Shown: positions 8,916 to 17,375, numbered from the stretch's first letter. The stretch: 64,000 nt of DNA from Naumannella cuiyingiana (GCF_013408305.1 NZ_JACBZS010000001.1:1302001-1366000); one strand, 5' to 3'. Numbers and translations are program-made. Notes: generated by a model from the sequence alone, not told the origin.

Positions 8916-8932
8916 GCTCCGCCTCGCGGAGC
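8916..8932. terminator. Possible hairpin after OLD gene
   Basis: GCTCCGC and GCGGAGC form a perfect 7-bp stem with a 3-base loop, about 200 bases after the OLD stop. There is no T-run, so termination is only possible. The rest of 8714-8991 holds no gene I can support. Confidence 0.3.
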
Positions 8933-8991
8933 CGTTGACCGTTGCTTCAAGCCACAACGCCCACGTCAGGCATGTGACTAGGTCTGAATTG

Positions 8992-9064
8992 TGGGCCCCG
9001 TGGGACTCGAACCCACAACCTACGGATTAAAAGTCCGCAGCTCTGCCAATTGAGCTAGAGGCCC
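8992..9064 (-). tRNA. tRNA-Lys (anticodon TTT)
   Basis: A complete cloverleaf on the minus strand: acceptor 5' GGGCCTC pairs with 3' GGGGCCC, D-stem GCTC/GAGC, anticodon loop CTTTTAA, T-arm GTGGG TTCGAGT CCCAC, discriminator A. CCA is not encoded. The 3' end points toward the low-GC insert, consistent with use as an integration site. Confidence 0.95.
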
Positions 9065-9212
9065 CGCGCGTCGCGCGAGACATCCTAGCCGTGACCCCGC
9101 GCGCCGGCCGCATTCGGGAAGCGTCACTGACCGTTCACCCGGGCGACACACACCCACCCCCGCGAGCCCAATAGCGTCGGTCGGGTCCGCCGCCACCCAG
9201 GGAGGGTCCCCC

Positions 9213-12200
9213 ATGTCCGTACGTTCGTCGCACCGGTACGCCGGGATCGGTGCCGCGCTGGTGATCGCCGTCTCCGGAGGGGTGATCGCCCTCTCCGGGT
9301 CGCCCGCCGCCGCGGCCGCGCCCACGGATCTGATCATCAGTGAGTACGTCGAGGGCACGAGCACCAACAAGGCGCTCGAGCTCTACAACGGGACCGATGC
9401 CGAGATCAACTTGGCCGACTACGACGTACTGCTCTACAACAACGGATCGACGAGCGGCAGCCGGCTCGGCCTGACGGGCACCGTCGCGCCGAACGACACG
9501 TTCGTCTACGCATCGAACCTGCTCGCGAACTACGCCGACCAGACCACTGGTTCCGGGCTGTGGAACGGCAATGACGCGATCGTGATCTCCCGCGGCGGCA
9601 CAGTGATCGACTCCTTCGGTCGCGTCGGGGAGGACCCGGGCTCCGCCGGCTGGGGGTCGGGCGATGTCCGCACCGCCAATGCCACGCTCCGTCGCGATCC
9701 GTCGGTCTGCGCCGGCGACACGGACCCGAACGATGCCTTCGACCCCGCCGCGCAGTGGGTGGCGTACCCGACCGACACCTTCGACGGACTGGGTACGCAC
9801 GAGACGAGCTGCGGTGACGAGACCCCGTCGCCGTCCGATTCCCCGACCGAGACCCCGAGTGGTACGCCCAGCGAGTCGCCCACCGCGACCCCGACATCCT
9901 CACCCACCGCGAGCCCCACGTCCTCGCCGACCACCAGCCCCACCGAGACGCCGACCCCAGGCGAGGAGTGCGCAGCGGACGCCACCTTGATCGGGGCGGT
10001 GCAGGGCACCGGTGCGAGCACGCCGATGCAGGGCCAGACGGTCACCGTCCAGGGCGTGGTGACAGGCGACTTCACCGCCGGCGGCCTGAACGGCTACTTC
10101 GTCCAGGACGGCGGCGACGGCGACGATGCGACGTCGGACGGCATCTTCGTCTACGCGCGCAACGGCGCGGCGGTCGCTCCCGGCGATCTGGTGCGCGTCA
10201 CCGGCAGCGCCACCGAGTACCAGGGCGGCACCCAGATCTCCGCCAGCAATGTGATCACCTGTGCCAGCGGCCAACCGCTGCCGCCGCCGGTGCAGCTCAC
10301 CCTGCCCGCGGACAGCGCAACCTACGAGCGCATCGAGGGCATGCTGGTGAACTACGCCCAGCCGCTGGTGATCAACGAGTACTACAACTACGGCCGATAC
10401 GGCGAGATCGTGCTGAGCTCGAAGCGCACCTACCAGCCGACCCAGCTCTTCGCCCCCGGCAGCCCGGAGGCCCGGGCGCTGGCGGCCGAGAACGCTCAGA
10501 ACCGGATCACGCTCGACGACGGCAGCAGCCGACAGAACCCGGACCCGGCGCGCCACCCGAACGGCAGCGAGTTCACCGTCGAGAACTCCTTCCGCGGCGG
10601 TGATCAACTGACCAATGTCACCGCGATCATGGACTACCGCTTCGACAAGTGGCGGCTCCAGCCGACCGTCGGCGCCGAGTTCACCGCGCTCAACCCGCGA
10701 CCCGGCGTACCGGATGTCACCGGTGCGGACGCGCCGCCGCCGGCTCCCGGCGCTCCGACCGCGGCCGGTGCACCACCGGCGCCACTGGCCGCGGGCGAGC
10801 CTGCGGCGGCGCCGCAGGCCGTCGCTTCCGGTGCTCCGCTGAAGGTTGCGTCGATGAACGTGTTGAACTACTTCACCACGCTCAACTCGCGCGGCGCGAC
10901 GACTCCTGAGGAGTTCGATCGTCAGGAGGCGAAGATCGTCGCGTCGATCAACGCGATGGACGCCGATGTCGTCGGCCTGTTGGAGATCGAGAACAACGAC
11001 GACGTGGCGCTCAAGACGCTGGTCGCGGCGCTGAACGATGCGGCCGGTACGCAGCGCTGGGCCGCCGTCGAGACCGGGACCGTCGGCACCGACGTGATCA
11101 CCACCGCGCTGATCTACAACCCCGCGACAGTGGCTCCGGCCGGTGCTCACGCGATCCTCGACAGCTCCGTCGATCCGCGGTTCATCGACTCGAAGAACCG
11201 GCCGGTGATCGCGCAGACCTTCACCGACCTGGCCAGCCGGGAGAAGTTCACCGTCGCGGTCAACCATCTGAAGTCGAAGGGCTCGGACTGCGACGACATC
11301 GGCGATCCGCTCGACCCGAACGGGCAGGGCAACTGCAACCGCACGCGCACCGCGGCGGCGCAGGCCGAGGCCGATTGGCTGGCCAGCGACCCGACCGGAT
11401 CCGGCAGCCCGCACCGCTTCCTGGTGGGCGACTTCAACGCCTACAACAAGGAGGACCCGATCGCCACGCTGGCGGGTGCCGGATACACCGATCTGGTTCC
11501 CTCGCTGCACGGCGACGAGCAGTACAGCTACGTGTTCGACGGTCAGGTCGGATCGCTCGATCACGTGCTGGCGAGCGAATCGGTGGCGTCCATGATCACC
11601 GGTGCGGCCGATTGGCACACCAATGCCGACGAGGTGCCGTTGATCGACTACACCACCCGGTTCAAGCAGCCGGCCCAGCAGGCCCTCTACCGCCCGGACG
11701 CCTATCGGGCGAGTGATCACGACCCCGTCCTCGTCGGCTTCAGGTTCGCCGTCGAGCCGACCCCGACGCCGTCTCCCTCGGCGACCCCGTCGGAGACCCC
11801 GACGGTCACGCCGACCCCCACCGAGACGCCAACCTCGCCCCCGTCGGAAACCCCCACCGCCAGCCCGTCTCCCACCGAGACCCCGTCGGAGACCCCGACC
11901 GCCACACCGTCTCCCACCGAGACGCCGACCGTGACCCCGACCCCCTCGGAAACCCCCACGGCCGGCCCGTCTCCCACCGAGACCCCGACCACCACGCCGT
12001 CTCCCAGCGAGTCCCCCACCACCAGCCCGTCCCCCACGCAGACCCCGACCGTGAACCCGACCCCGTCGAAACCCCCCACGGCCAGCCCTTCTCCCACCGA
12101 GACCCCAACCGTGAACCCGACCCCGTCGAAACCCCCCACGGCCAGCCCTTCTCCCACCGAGACCCCAACCGTGAACCCGACCCCGTCGGAAACTCCGACT

Positions 12201-12941
12201 GGCGCTCCGTCACCGACGGCGACCCCGACCGGCACCCCCGGGGAAACCATTCCCGCCGTACCGCCGGCCGAGGGTGGGCTGACCGCGGAGACCGAGGGCG
12301 CGATCAATTGCCCAGCCTTCGCGACGCCCGGTTCGACCATCACGATCCGCATCTTCGGGCGGCAGCCCGGCGAATGGGTCGGGGCCTGGCTGTTCAGTGA
12401 GCCGCGTTACCTCGGCAGCCGCCAGATCAGCGAGCAGGGCACCATCCAGGTGACGCTGCCGAGCGATCTGACCGGTGCCCACCGGATCGCGATCTACGCC
12501 GCGAACGGCGACCTGATCGGTTGGGACACCATCACCATCACCGCCGAACCGACCAGCCCCACGACGGAGCCGAGCAGCCCGACCACGGAGCCCACCGGCC
12601 CCACCACGGAACCGACCAGCCCCACCACGGAGCCGACCGGCCCCACGACGGAGCCGAGCGTCTCGACCACCGAGCCCACCGGCCCGACCACGACCGGCCC
12701 GACCACGACCGGCCCGACCACGGAACCGACCGGCCCGACCACCGAGCCCACCGGCCCCACGACGGCGCCGACCACCGCGCCCGGCGACCCCGGCAATAGC
12801 GACGGCGGGAACGTCAACGGCCCGGCCGGAACCGGCACCGGGCCGCTGGCCGACACGGGCGGTCCGGGTCCCTGGCTGGGCGCGCTCGGCGCGGCCGCCG
12901 CGCTGGCCGGCCTGGCCCTGGCGGTGCGGCGCCGGGACTGA
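9213..12941 (+). CDS. Wall-anchored extracellular nuclease, ExeM/NucH-like, with LADTG signal
   Basis: 1242 residues. Order: signal peptide (residues ~1-37, ending near SPAAAAA), lamin-tail domain (TDLIISEYVEGTSTNKALEL), Pro/Thr/Ser linker, OB-fold segment (QGQTVTVQGVVTGDF), a catalytic EEP domain from ~545 (VASMNVLNYF, VGLLEIENND, VAVNHLKSKG, LVGDFNAYNKEDP, LDHVLASE, ASDHDPVLVGF), a long Thr/Pro/Ser linker, a small beta domain (~1040-1110), a second TTEPTGP linker, and the sorting signal LADTG at 1212-1216 followed by a hydrophobic tail and RRR. It would digest extracellular DNA while fixed to peptidoglycan by a class E sortase; no sortase gene is in the window. A purine-rich GGAGGG site precedes the ATG. 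The linker contains an exact 60-bp duplication. Confidence 0.92.
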   Translation: MSVRSSHRYAGIGAALVIAVSGGVIALSGSPAAAAAPTDLIISEYVEGTSTNKALELYNGTDAEINLADYDVLLYNNGSTSGSRLGLTGTVAPNDTFVYASNLLANYADQTTGSGLWNGNDAIVISRGGTVIDSFGRVGEDPGSAGWGSGDVRTANATLRRDPSVCAGDTDPNDAFDPAAQWVAYPTDTFDGLGTHETSCGDETPSPSDSPTETPSGTPSESPTATPTSSPTASPTSSPTTSPTETPTPGEECAADATLIGAVQGTGASTPMQGQTVTVQGVVTGDFTAGGLNGYFVQDGGDGDDATSDGIFVYARNGAAVAPGDLVRVTGSATEYQGGTQISASNVITCASGQPLPPPVQLTLPADSATYERIEGMLVNYAQPLVINEYYNYGRYGEIVLSSKRTYQPTQLFAPGSPEARALAAENAQNRITLDDGSSRQNPDPARHPNGSEFTVENSFRGGDQLTNVTAIMDYRFDKWRLQPTVGAEFTALNPRPGVPDVTGADAPPPAPGAPTAAGAPPAPLAAGEPAAAPQAVASGAPLKVASMNVLNYFTTLNSRGATTPEEFDRQEAKIVASINAMDADVVGLLEIENNDDVALKTLVAALNDAAGTQRWAAVETGTVGTDVITTALIYNPATVAPAGAHAILDSSVDPRFIDSKNRPVIAQTFTDLASREKFTVAVNHLKSKGSDCDDIGDPLDPNGQGNCNRTRTAAAQAEADWLASDPTGSGSPHRFLVGDFNAYNKEDPIATLAGAGYTDLVPSLHGDEQYSYVFDGQVGSLDHVLASESVASMITGAADWHTNADEVPLIDYTTRFKQPAQQALYRPDAYRASDHDPVLVGFRFAVEPTPTPSPSATPSETPTVTPTPTETPTSPPSETPTASPSPTETPSETPTATPSPTETPTVTPTPSETPTAGPSPTETPTTTPSPSESPTTSPSPTQTPTVNPTPSKPPTASPSPTETPTVNPTPSKPPTASPSPTETPTVNPTPSETPTGAPSPTATPTGTPGETIPAVPPAEGGLTAETEGAINCPAFATPGSTITIRIFGRQPGEWVGAWLFSEPRYLGSRQISEQGTIQVTLPSDLTGAHRIAIYAANGDLIGWDTITITAEPTSPTTEPSSPTTEPTGPTTEPTSPTTEPTGPTTEPSVSTTEPTGPTTTGPTTTGPTTEPTGPTTEPTGPTTAPTTAPGDPGNSDGGNVNGPAGTGTGPLADTGGPGPWLGALGAAAALAGLALAVRRRD
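12061..12180 (+). repeat. Exact 60-bp tandem duplication in linker-coding region
   Basis: Bases 12061-12120 and 12121-12180 are identical. Each unit encodes 20 residues of the Pro/Thr/Ser linker (containing PSKPPTASPSPTETP). The identity at synonymous sites points to recent duplication, so linker length may vary between strains. Confidence 0.95.
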
Positions 12942-12979
12942 GGCTCGACACCTGCCGCGGCTCCGGCCACCCTTGGGGC

Positions 12980-13678
12980 ATGGAGCCGTGGCAGTGGGGC
13001 CTCGTCATCGTGCTGGGCCTCGGCATCGCGCTGATCGCCTACGGGGTGCTCACCGACCGGATCGCCAACCGCGATCTGCAGCGGTCCCTGCACGCCCCGC
13101 CGACCCAGGCGGTGCCGGGCTTCCGTCCCGACGCGGTGGCGCCGGCGTACCTCACCGAACTCGAGGCCCGACATACGCCGACACAACGCGCACCATTGCC
13201 GGACGAGACGATCACGCGGCTGCGTGCCTGGATGGACGACACGGCTGTCAGCCGCTGTGTCGATGCGGGCCTGGTCTCAGCGGATTTCGTCACCGAGCCC
13301 GATACCGGCTGGGCGGTCGCGCTGGACCCTCAGGTGCTCGTCTGCGCCACCGAGGTGACCGACATCCGCGAGTTGCTCGGGGTGCTGGAGGGCGCCAGCG
13401 CCGCGCCGCGATCGTTGATCGTGGTCGCCCCGGGGTACGCCGACGAGGTCCGCGTCACGCTGGAGGTGAACGCGCTGCAGGGCACCGTCGGCCTGATCGC
13501 GGTACGCGCGGAGCAACGCGCCGCCGCCGACATCTGCACCGCCACCGCCGCCGAGGCGGTTCCCCGGGAGACCCTGCAGGCCGGCGCACTGCGGCCGGAG
13601 CAGCTCGGCGATTGCCGCGCCTGGATCGCCGACCGCCACGCCAGTTGGATCGTGCGGCGCGTGGCCGAGCCGGACTAG
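12980..13678 (+). CDS. Membrane-anchored protein resembling the GroEL apical domain
   Basis: 232 residues. One N-terminal membrane helix (~6-24, GLVIVLGLGIALIAYGVL), a variable stretch to ~90, then residues ~95-226 follow the GroEL apical domain in order: AGLVSADFVTEPDTGWAV (GroEL RGYLSPYFINKPETGAVE), IRELLGVLE (IREMLPVLE), SLIVVA (LLIIAE), TLEVNALQGTVGLIAVRA (TLVVNTMRGIVKVAAVKA), DICTAT (DIATLT), EQLGD, SWIV. GroEL text is from memory. The GroEL loop PGFGDRRK is missing, and there is no equatorial ATPase domain anywhere. So it could bind polypeptides outside or at the membrane without ATP; this is inference. The first gene of a likely operon with two DUF202 proteins (9-base gap, then TGATG overlap). 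I know of no assigned function. Confidence 0.7.
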   Translation: MEPWQWGLVIVLGLGIALIAYGVLTDRIANRDLQRSLHAPPTQAVPGFRPDAVAPAYLTELEARHTPTQRAPLPDETITRLRAWMDDTAVSRCVDAGLVSADFVTEPDTGWAVALDPQVLVCATEVTDIRELLGVLEGASAAPRSLIVVAPGYADEVRVTLEVNALQGTVGLIAVRAEQRAAADICTATAAEAVPRETLQAGALRPEQLGDCRAWIADRHASWIVRRVAEPD

Positions 13679-13687
13679 CATCGCGCT

Positions 13688-14071
13688 GTGACCCCGCCGG
13701 AAACACCGCCCGCCGACCGCCGCTGGCCGCGCCGGGTCTACGGCGAGGGCTCCGAGCCGGACGCCCGATTCACCTTCGCCAACGAGCGCACCTTCCTCGC
13801 CTGGATCCGGACGGGCCTCGCGCTGCTCGCCGCGGGTGTCGCCGTCGCGGCCTTCGGCGGCACCGGGCCCGACCGGCCCTGGCAGAACCAGGTCGCCGCG
13901 CTGCTGCTGATCGGGCTCGGCGTGCTCAGCGGCGTCTCGGCGTACCTGCGCTGGATGCAACAGGAGCGCGCCCTGCGGCGGGGCGACCCACTGCCGAGCT
14001 CGGGCATGATGCCGGTACTGGCGCTGTCGGTCGTGGTGATCGCGGCGCTCGGCGTGACTCTGGTCGTCTGA
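13688..14071 (+). CDS. DUF202 (YidH-like) membrane protein
   Basis: 127 residues with the DUF202 signature RFTFANERTFLAWIRTGLALLAAGVA near the N-terminus, and three hydrophobic segments. Function of the family is not established; it is a small inner-membrane protein. GTG start, 9 bases after the GroEL-apical-like gene. Its stop overlaps the ATG of the second DUF202 gene. Confidence 0.85.
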   Translation: MTPPETPPADRRWPRRVYGEGSEPDARFTFANERTFLAWIRTGLALLAAGVAVAAFGGTGPDRPWQNQVAALLLIGLGVLSGVSAYLRWMQQERALRRGDPLPSSGMMPVLALSVVVIAALGVTLVV

Positions 14072-14406
14072 TGCCGCCCGGTGCCATCCCGGCCCCGTGG
14101 GACCCGGGCCTGCAGAACGAACGCACCCGCCTGGCGTGGCAGCGGACCGCCCTGTCGCTGCTGGTGGCGACGCTGGTGATGGCTCGGCTGCTCGCCCACA
14201 CCAGCATCCCGCTGGCAATCGGTCTGTCCACCGCGTCGGTGCTGATCATGGCGGCGCTGGCCCGGCTGGCCGAGCGGCGCTACCGGCTGGCCCAGCGGCG
14301 CCTGCATGCCAATGCGCCGCTATCGGGTGCGGGGCTGCCCGCCGCGATGACTGCCCTACTGGTGCTGCTCGGCGTCGCCACCGCCTTCTGGGTGATCAAC
14401 TCCTGA
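14071..14406 (+). CDS. DUF202 membrane protein, second copy
   Basis: 111 residues with LQNERTRLAWQRTALSLL, the same family signature as the preceding gene but a more diverged sequence, and three hydrophobic segments. The start codon overlaps the previous stop (TGATG), so translation is coupled. Paired DUF202 proteins of unequal sequence suggest a heteromeric membrane complex, possibly with the apical-domain-like protein upstream (inference). Confidence 0.85.
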   Translation: MPPGAIPAPWDPGLQNERTRLAWQRTALSLLVATLVMARLLAHTSIPLAIGLSTASVLIMAALARLAERRYRLAQRRLHANAPLSGAGLPAAMTALLVLLGVATAFWVINS

Positions 14407-14487
14407 GAACCCGACGCGCGGGCTCGACCTCAGCCTCGGGTTGAGACTTTGCCTCGGCGAGCGTCGACCGGTGGGCCGGCGGCGTAC

Positions 14488-14841
14488 TCAGGCGTACCCG
14501 AGCTCGTGCAGCCGGTCGTCGTCGATGCCGAAATGGTGGGCGATCTCGTGCACCACGGTGATGTGCACCTCCTCGACCACGTCGTCGGTCGTGTGACAGA
14601 TCGCCAACGTCGGATTCATGTAGATGAAGATCCGATCCGGTAGCACCCCACTGTAGGCGGAATCCCTTTCTGTCAAAGGGATTCCGTCGTACAGGCCGAG
14701 CAGGTCGGGCTCCCCCTCGGGCGGGTCGGGCTCCACGATCACCAGACAGTTGTCGACCATCGCGGCGAGCTCGGGAGGGATCGTTTCGAGCGCGCGATCG
14801 ACCAGCCGATCGAACTCGGCGAGGGTCAGCGAGACGGGCAC
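14488..14841 (-). CDS. Minimal metallopeptidase (zincin, MpriBi-type)
   Basis: 117 residues, the usual size of this small cytoplasmic zincin family. Zinc motif VVHEIAHHFGIDDDRLHELGY gives HExxH plus a downstream ligand; GIPLTERDSAYSGVLPDRIFIY is the other conserved block. Substrate is unknown for the family. The coding sequence contains an 11-bp perfect inverted repeat. Convergent with the DUF202 genes. Confidence 0.88.
   Translation of the reverse strand: MPVSLTLAEFDRLVDRALETIPPELAAMVDNCLVIVEPDPPEGEPDLLGLYDGIPLTERDSAYSGVLPDRIFIYMNPTLAICHTTDDVVEEVHITVVHEIAHHFGIDDDRLHELGYA
14659..14685. repeat. Perfect 11-bp inverted repeat inside the metallopeptidase gene
   Basis: GGAATCCCTTT and AAAGGGATTCC flank a 5-base loop. 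In the gene it spans the conserved GIPLTERDS segment. It is AT-rich for this genome and would fold in mRNA. Confidence 0.7.
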
Positions 14842-15166
14842 GCGGCCAGCCTAGTGAGGCCTCGGATCACAAAGATGTAATTCAGGCGAGCCGACCGGCG
14901 TGTCGGCTTGCGGAACGATCCGGGCCCAGTCCGTGAGCTTGCCGAGATTTCTGAGACGTAACTAAAGTCCCGCGACGTCAGGGATGGGTGTGACGGGTGT
15001 GGTGTTGATCGGGATTCGGTCCTCACCGGGGAAGCGCCCCCACCCCCGCCCCGCCAGGCCGGCCGTCGGGAAAGCGGCCGTCCGGAGGCGGGCCCGGGCA
15101 GACAACATCATCGCCAGTCGGGGAGCACAGGTCGACGGTCCGGGAAGGCCGTCGGGGAGGATCATC
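14842..15166 (+). promoter_or_regulatory. Long leader and promoter of the SH3-M15-RlpA gene
   Basis: 325 bases without a supported gene. A promoter candidate is TTGCCG at 14939-14944 and TAAAGT at 14963-14968, spacer 18, giving a leader of about 190 bases. A 6-bp hairpin (GCCGAC/GTCGGC, 14890-14907) lies upstream. The leader is GC-rich with potential for pairing, but I could not match it to a named riboswitch. GGGGAGG precedes the GTG start. Confidence 0.45.
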
Positions 15167-17293
15167 GTGCGAAAAGTCCTGCGTACCACGAAGTCGCTCG
15201 TCGCGTGCGCGAGCGCGACCGCCGTACTCGCCACCGGTGGCATCGTCGCCGGCATCGTCGCGAGCACCCAGGCCGACGCCGACCCCGGCAACGTCCGTGC
15301 CAACGGCGGCCTCTTCGTGCGCTCCGGCCCCGGAACCCAGTTCCGCGTGATCGGCGGCCTGCCGAACGGCGCCCCGATCGACTCCACCGGCCCCAGCAAG
15401 AACGGCTTCCTGCCGGTCGACTTCGACGGCCGGCAGGGCTGGGTCTCGGCGCGCTACATCGACGACCGCGGGGTGGGCTCCGGGTCGGGCGCGGCGGCCG
15501 CCCCGAGCACGGGCGAGGCGTACGCGACGACCGAGGTATATGTCCGCACCGGCGCGACGATCAACTACCGCGAGGTCGGCATGCTGTTCACCGGCGAGCG
15601 GGTCGAGCTCACGGGGGTACGCTCCGGCAACTACTCGCAGGTGAAGTACCGCGGCCAGACGCGCTGGGTCGCGACCCAGTACCTCGCCGCCACCTGGGGC
15701 ACTCGCGAGGACGACTCCGATTCCACCGACGACACCTCCACCGGCGGCGGTCAGGACGATTCGGGTGACCAGGACTCGGGCAACCAGGACAACTCGGGCA
15801 ACCAGGACAACTCGGGCGACCCGACCGCGAACCCGGTCGACGAGGGTCCGGCCACCACCGCCCCGGGCAGCGACCCGCGGCCGGTCGCCCCCGACCCGGA
15901 CGATGAGGACACCGGCGACGAGAACGCGAATCCGTCGCCGCAACCCACCAACAAGCCCGAGCCCAGCAAGAGCCCGGAGCCGACCAAGAGCCCCGAGCCG
16001 ACCAACAAGCCCGAGCCCACCAACAAGCCCGAGCCCACCAACAAGCCCGAGCCGACCAAGAGCCCCGAGCCCACGCCGACGAAGAAGCCCGAGGGCCCGA
16101 AGCTCCCGGCGATCAAGTCGCGGGCGAAGGCGACGGCCGACCTGATGATCAGGTCCAGCGATCGCAAGCCGTTCGACGTGATCAAGGAGGTCCGCAAGGG
16201 CACCGTGCTCGACCTGACGGGCGTCTACCGCAACGGCATGGCGCAGATCGTCTTCGAGGGCGCGGTGCGCTGGGTGAATGCGGCGTACCTGGAGGGTCCG
16301 GGCGTACCGGCACCGCCGAAGAACGAACTGCCGAAGACGGTCGGCTCGCGGTACGCCACGACGGCGCTCGACATCCGGACCAGCTCGGGCAATGACTCGC
16401 GAACCGTCGAGGAGGTCCCCCGCGGCACGAAGCTGGAGATCACCGGCCGGACCGAGAACGGGCGAGCCCAGATCGTCTACCGCGGCGCGGTGCGCTGGGT
16501 GACGGCGAAGTACCTGGCCGAGAAGAAGCCGTCCGACCCCAAGCCGGACAACTCCGGCGGCGGGATCAGCCTGCCCGGCCTGCACCCCAACGCCCAGCGG
16601 GCCCTGGCCGACGTGCAGCGCGAGTTCCCGCAGATCACCACGATCTACGGCAAGCGCAACGATCCCGGCTCCGACCACAACACCGGCCGCGCGCTGGACG
16701 TGATGTTGCCCAACTACCGGTCGAACCGGGCACTGGGCGACGAGATCGCCGCCTGGGCACGGTCGAATGCCAGCCGCTACAACATCGACTACGTGATCTT
16801 CAACCAGAAGATCTGGAGCGTGGCCCGGTCCGGCGAGGGCTGGCGCTCGATGGCCGATCGCGGCTCGGACACCCAGAACCACCGTGACCACGTGCACATC
16901 TCGTTCAAGGACACGGCCACGGCGACCCGGACATCGACCGGCAGCAGCTCGACCGGCAGCAAGACCTCGGCCACCAGCGGCGGCTCGGACTCCGGTTCGA
17001 GCTCCGGCGGCGGCGCGACGGAGACCTGCAAGGCGAGCTTCTACTCCGATCCGCAGCCGACGGCCTCCGGCGAGCGCTTCGACCCGAACGCCATGACGGC
17101 CGCGCACAAGACGCTGCCGATGGGTACGCGGGTGCGGGTCACCAACAAGGCCAACGGCAAGAGCGTCGAGGTTCGAATCAACGATCGCGGGCCCTACATC
17201 GAGGGCCGCTGCCTGGACCTGTCGCGGGCCGCGTTCGCCAAGATCGCCGACCTCGACGCCGGTGTGACCGACGTCGAATGGCGCAAGGTCTGA
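15167..17293 (+). CDS. Cell-wall protein: four SH3 domains, M15-type peptidase domain, RlpA domain
   Basis: 708 residues from a GTG preceded by GGGGAGG. Signal peptide (LVACASATAVLATGGIVAGI), then two bacterial SH3 domains (NVRANGGLFVRSGPGTQFRV; TTEVYVRTGATINYREVG), an acidic Asn/Asp then Lys/Pro/Glu linker, two more SH3 domains (ADLMIRSSDRKPFDV; TTALDIRTSSGNDSRT), then an M15-like domain (GSDHNTGRALDVMLP and NHRDHVHISF as metal site) and a C-terminal RlpA double-psi barrel (CKASFYSDPQPTASGE, MGTRVRVTNKANGKSVEVRINDRGPY, DLSRAAFAKIADLDAGV with its conserved Asp). It would bind and cut peptidoglycan outside the cell, combining peptide and glycan-strand activities. Stand-alone; regulation likely through the long leader. 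Confidence 0.9.
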   Translation: MRKVLRTTKSLVACASATAVLATGGIVAGIVASTQADADPGNVRANGGLFVRSGPGTQFRVIGGLPNGAPIDSTGPSKNGFLPVDFDGRQGWVSARYIDDRGVGSGSGAAAAPSTGEAYATTEVYVRTGATINYREVGMLFTGERVELTGVRSGNYSQVKYRGQTRWVATQYLAATWGTREDDSDSTDDTSTGGGQDDSGDQDSGNQDNSGNQDNSGDPTANPVDEGPATTAPGSDPRPVAPDPDDEDTGDENANPSPQPTNKPEPSKSPEPTKSPEPTNKPEPTNKPEPTNKPEPTKSPEPTPTKKPEGPKLPAIKSRAKATADLMIRSSDRKPFDVIKEVRKGTVLDLTGVYRNGMAQIVFEGAVRWVNAAYLEGPGVPAPPKNELPKTVGSRYATTALDIRTSSGNDSRTVEEVPRGTKLEITGRTENGRAQIVYRGAVRWVTAKYLAEKKPSDPKPDNSGGGISLPGLHPNAQRALADVQREFPQITTIYGKRNDPGSDHNTGRALDVMLPNYRSNRALGDEIAAWARSNASRYNIDYVIFNQKIWSVARSGEGWRSMADRGSDTQNHRDHVHISFKDTATATRTSTGSSSTGSKTSATSGGSDSGSSSGGGATETCKASFYSDPQPTASGERFDPNAMTAAHKTLPMGTRVRVTNKANGKSVEVRINDRGPYIEGRCLDLSRAAFAKIADLDAGVTDVEWRKV

Positions 17294-17375
17294 CGGTGAT
17301 CCGCGGCGGCCGGCCCGCCGATCGTCTGCCATAGTTGGAGCGATCGGTCGGGCTGCCTGCTGCTGGAGGTGATCG

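Larger units (their letters stand above)
6400..8991. mobile_element. Putative genomic insert beside tRNA-Lys
   Basis: This stretch is visibly richer in A and T than everything around it, uses codons such as AAT, TTT and AGT freely, and lacks the octamer GGTACGCC/GGCGTACC that is common elsewhere. It holds a frameshifted recombinase-like helix-turn-helix remnant, one intact OLD-family nuclease gene and ~280 bases without a gene. The tRNA-Lys gene is oriented so that its 3' end faces the insert, the usual geometry of integrase-mediated insertion. I did not find a copy of the tRNA 3' end at the left edge, and no intact integrase is present. Edges are approximate. Confidence 0.55.

Noticed and set aside
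6291-8991. Direct repeat of the tRNA-Lys 3' end as attL/attR pair
   Set aside because: No second copy of the T-arm/acceptor sequence seen at the left edge of the insert.
14969-15166. c-di-AMP (ydaO-type) riboswitch before the wall hydrolase
   Set aside because: I could not find the conserved core motifs of that class, although the gene type would fit.
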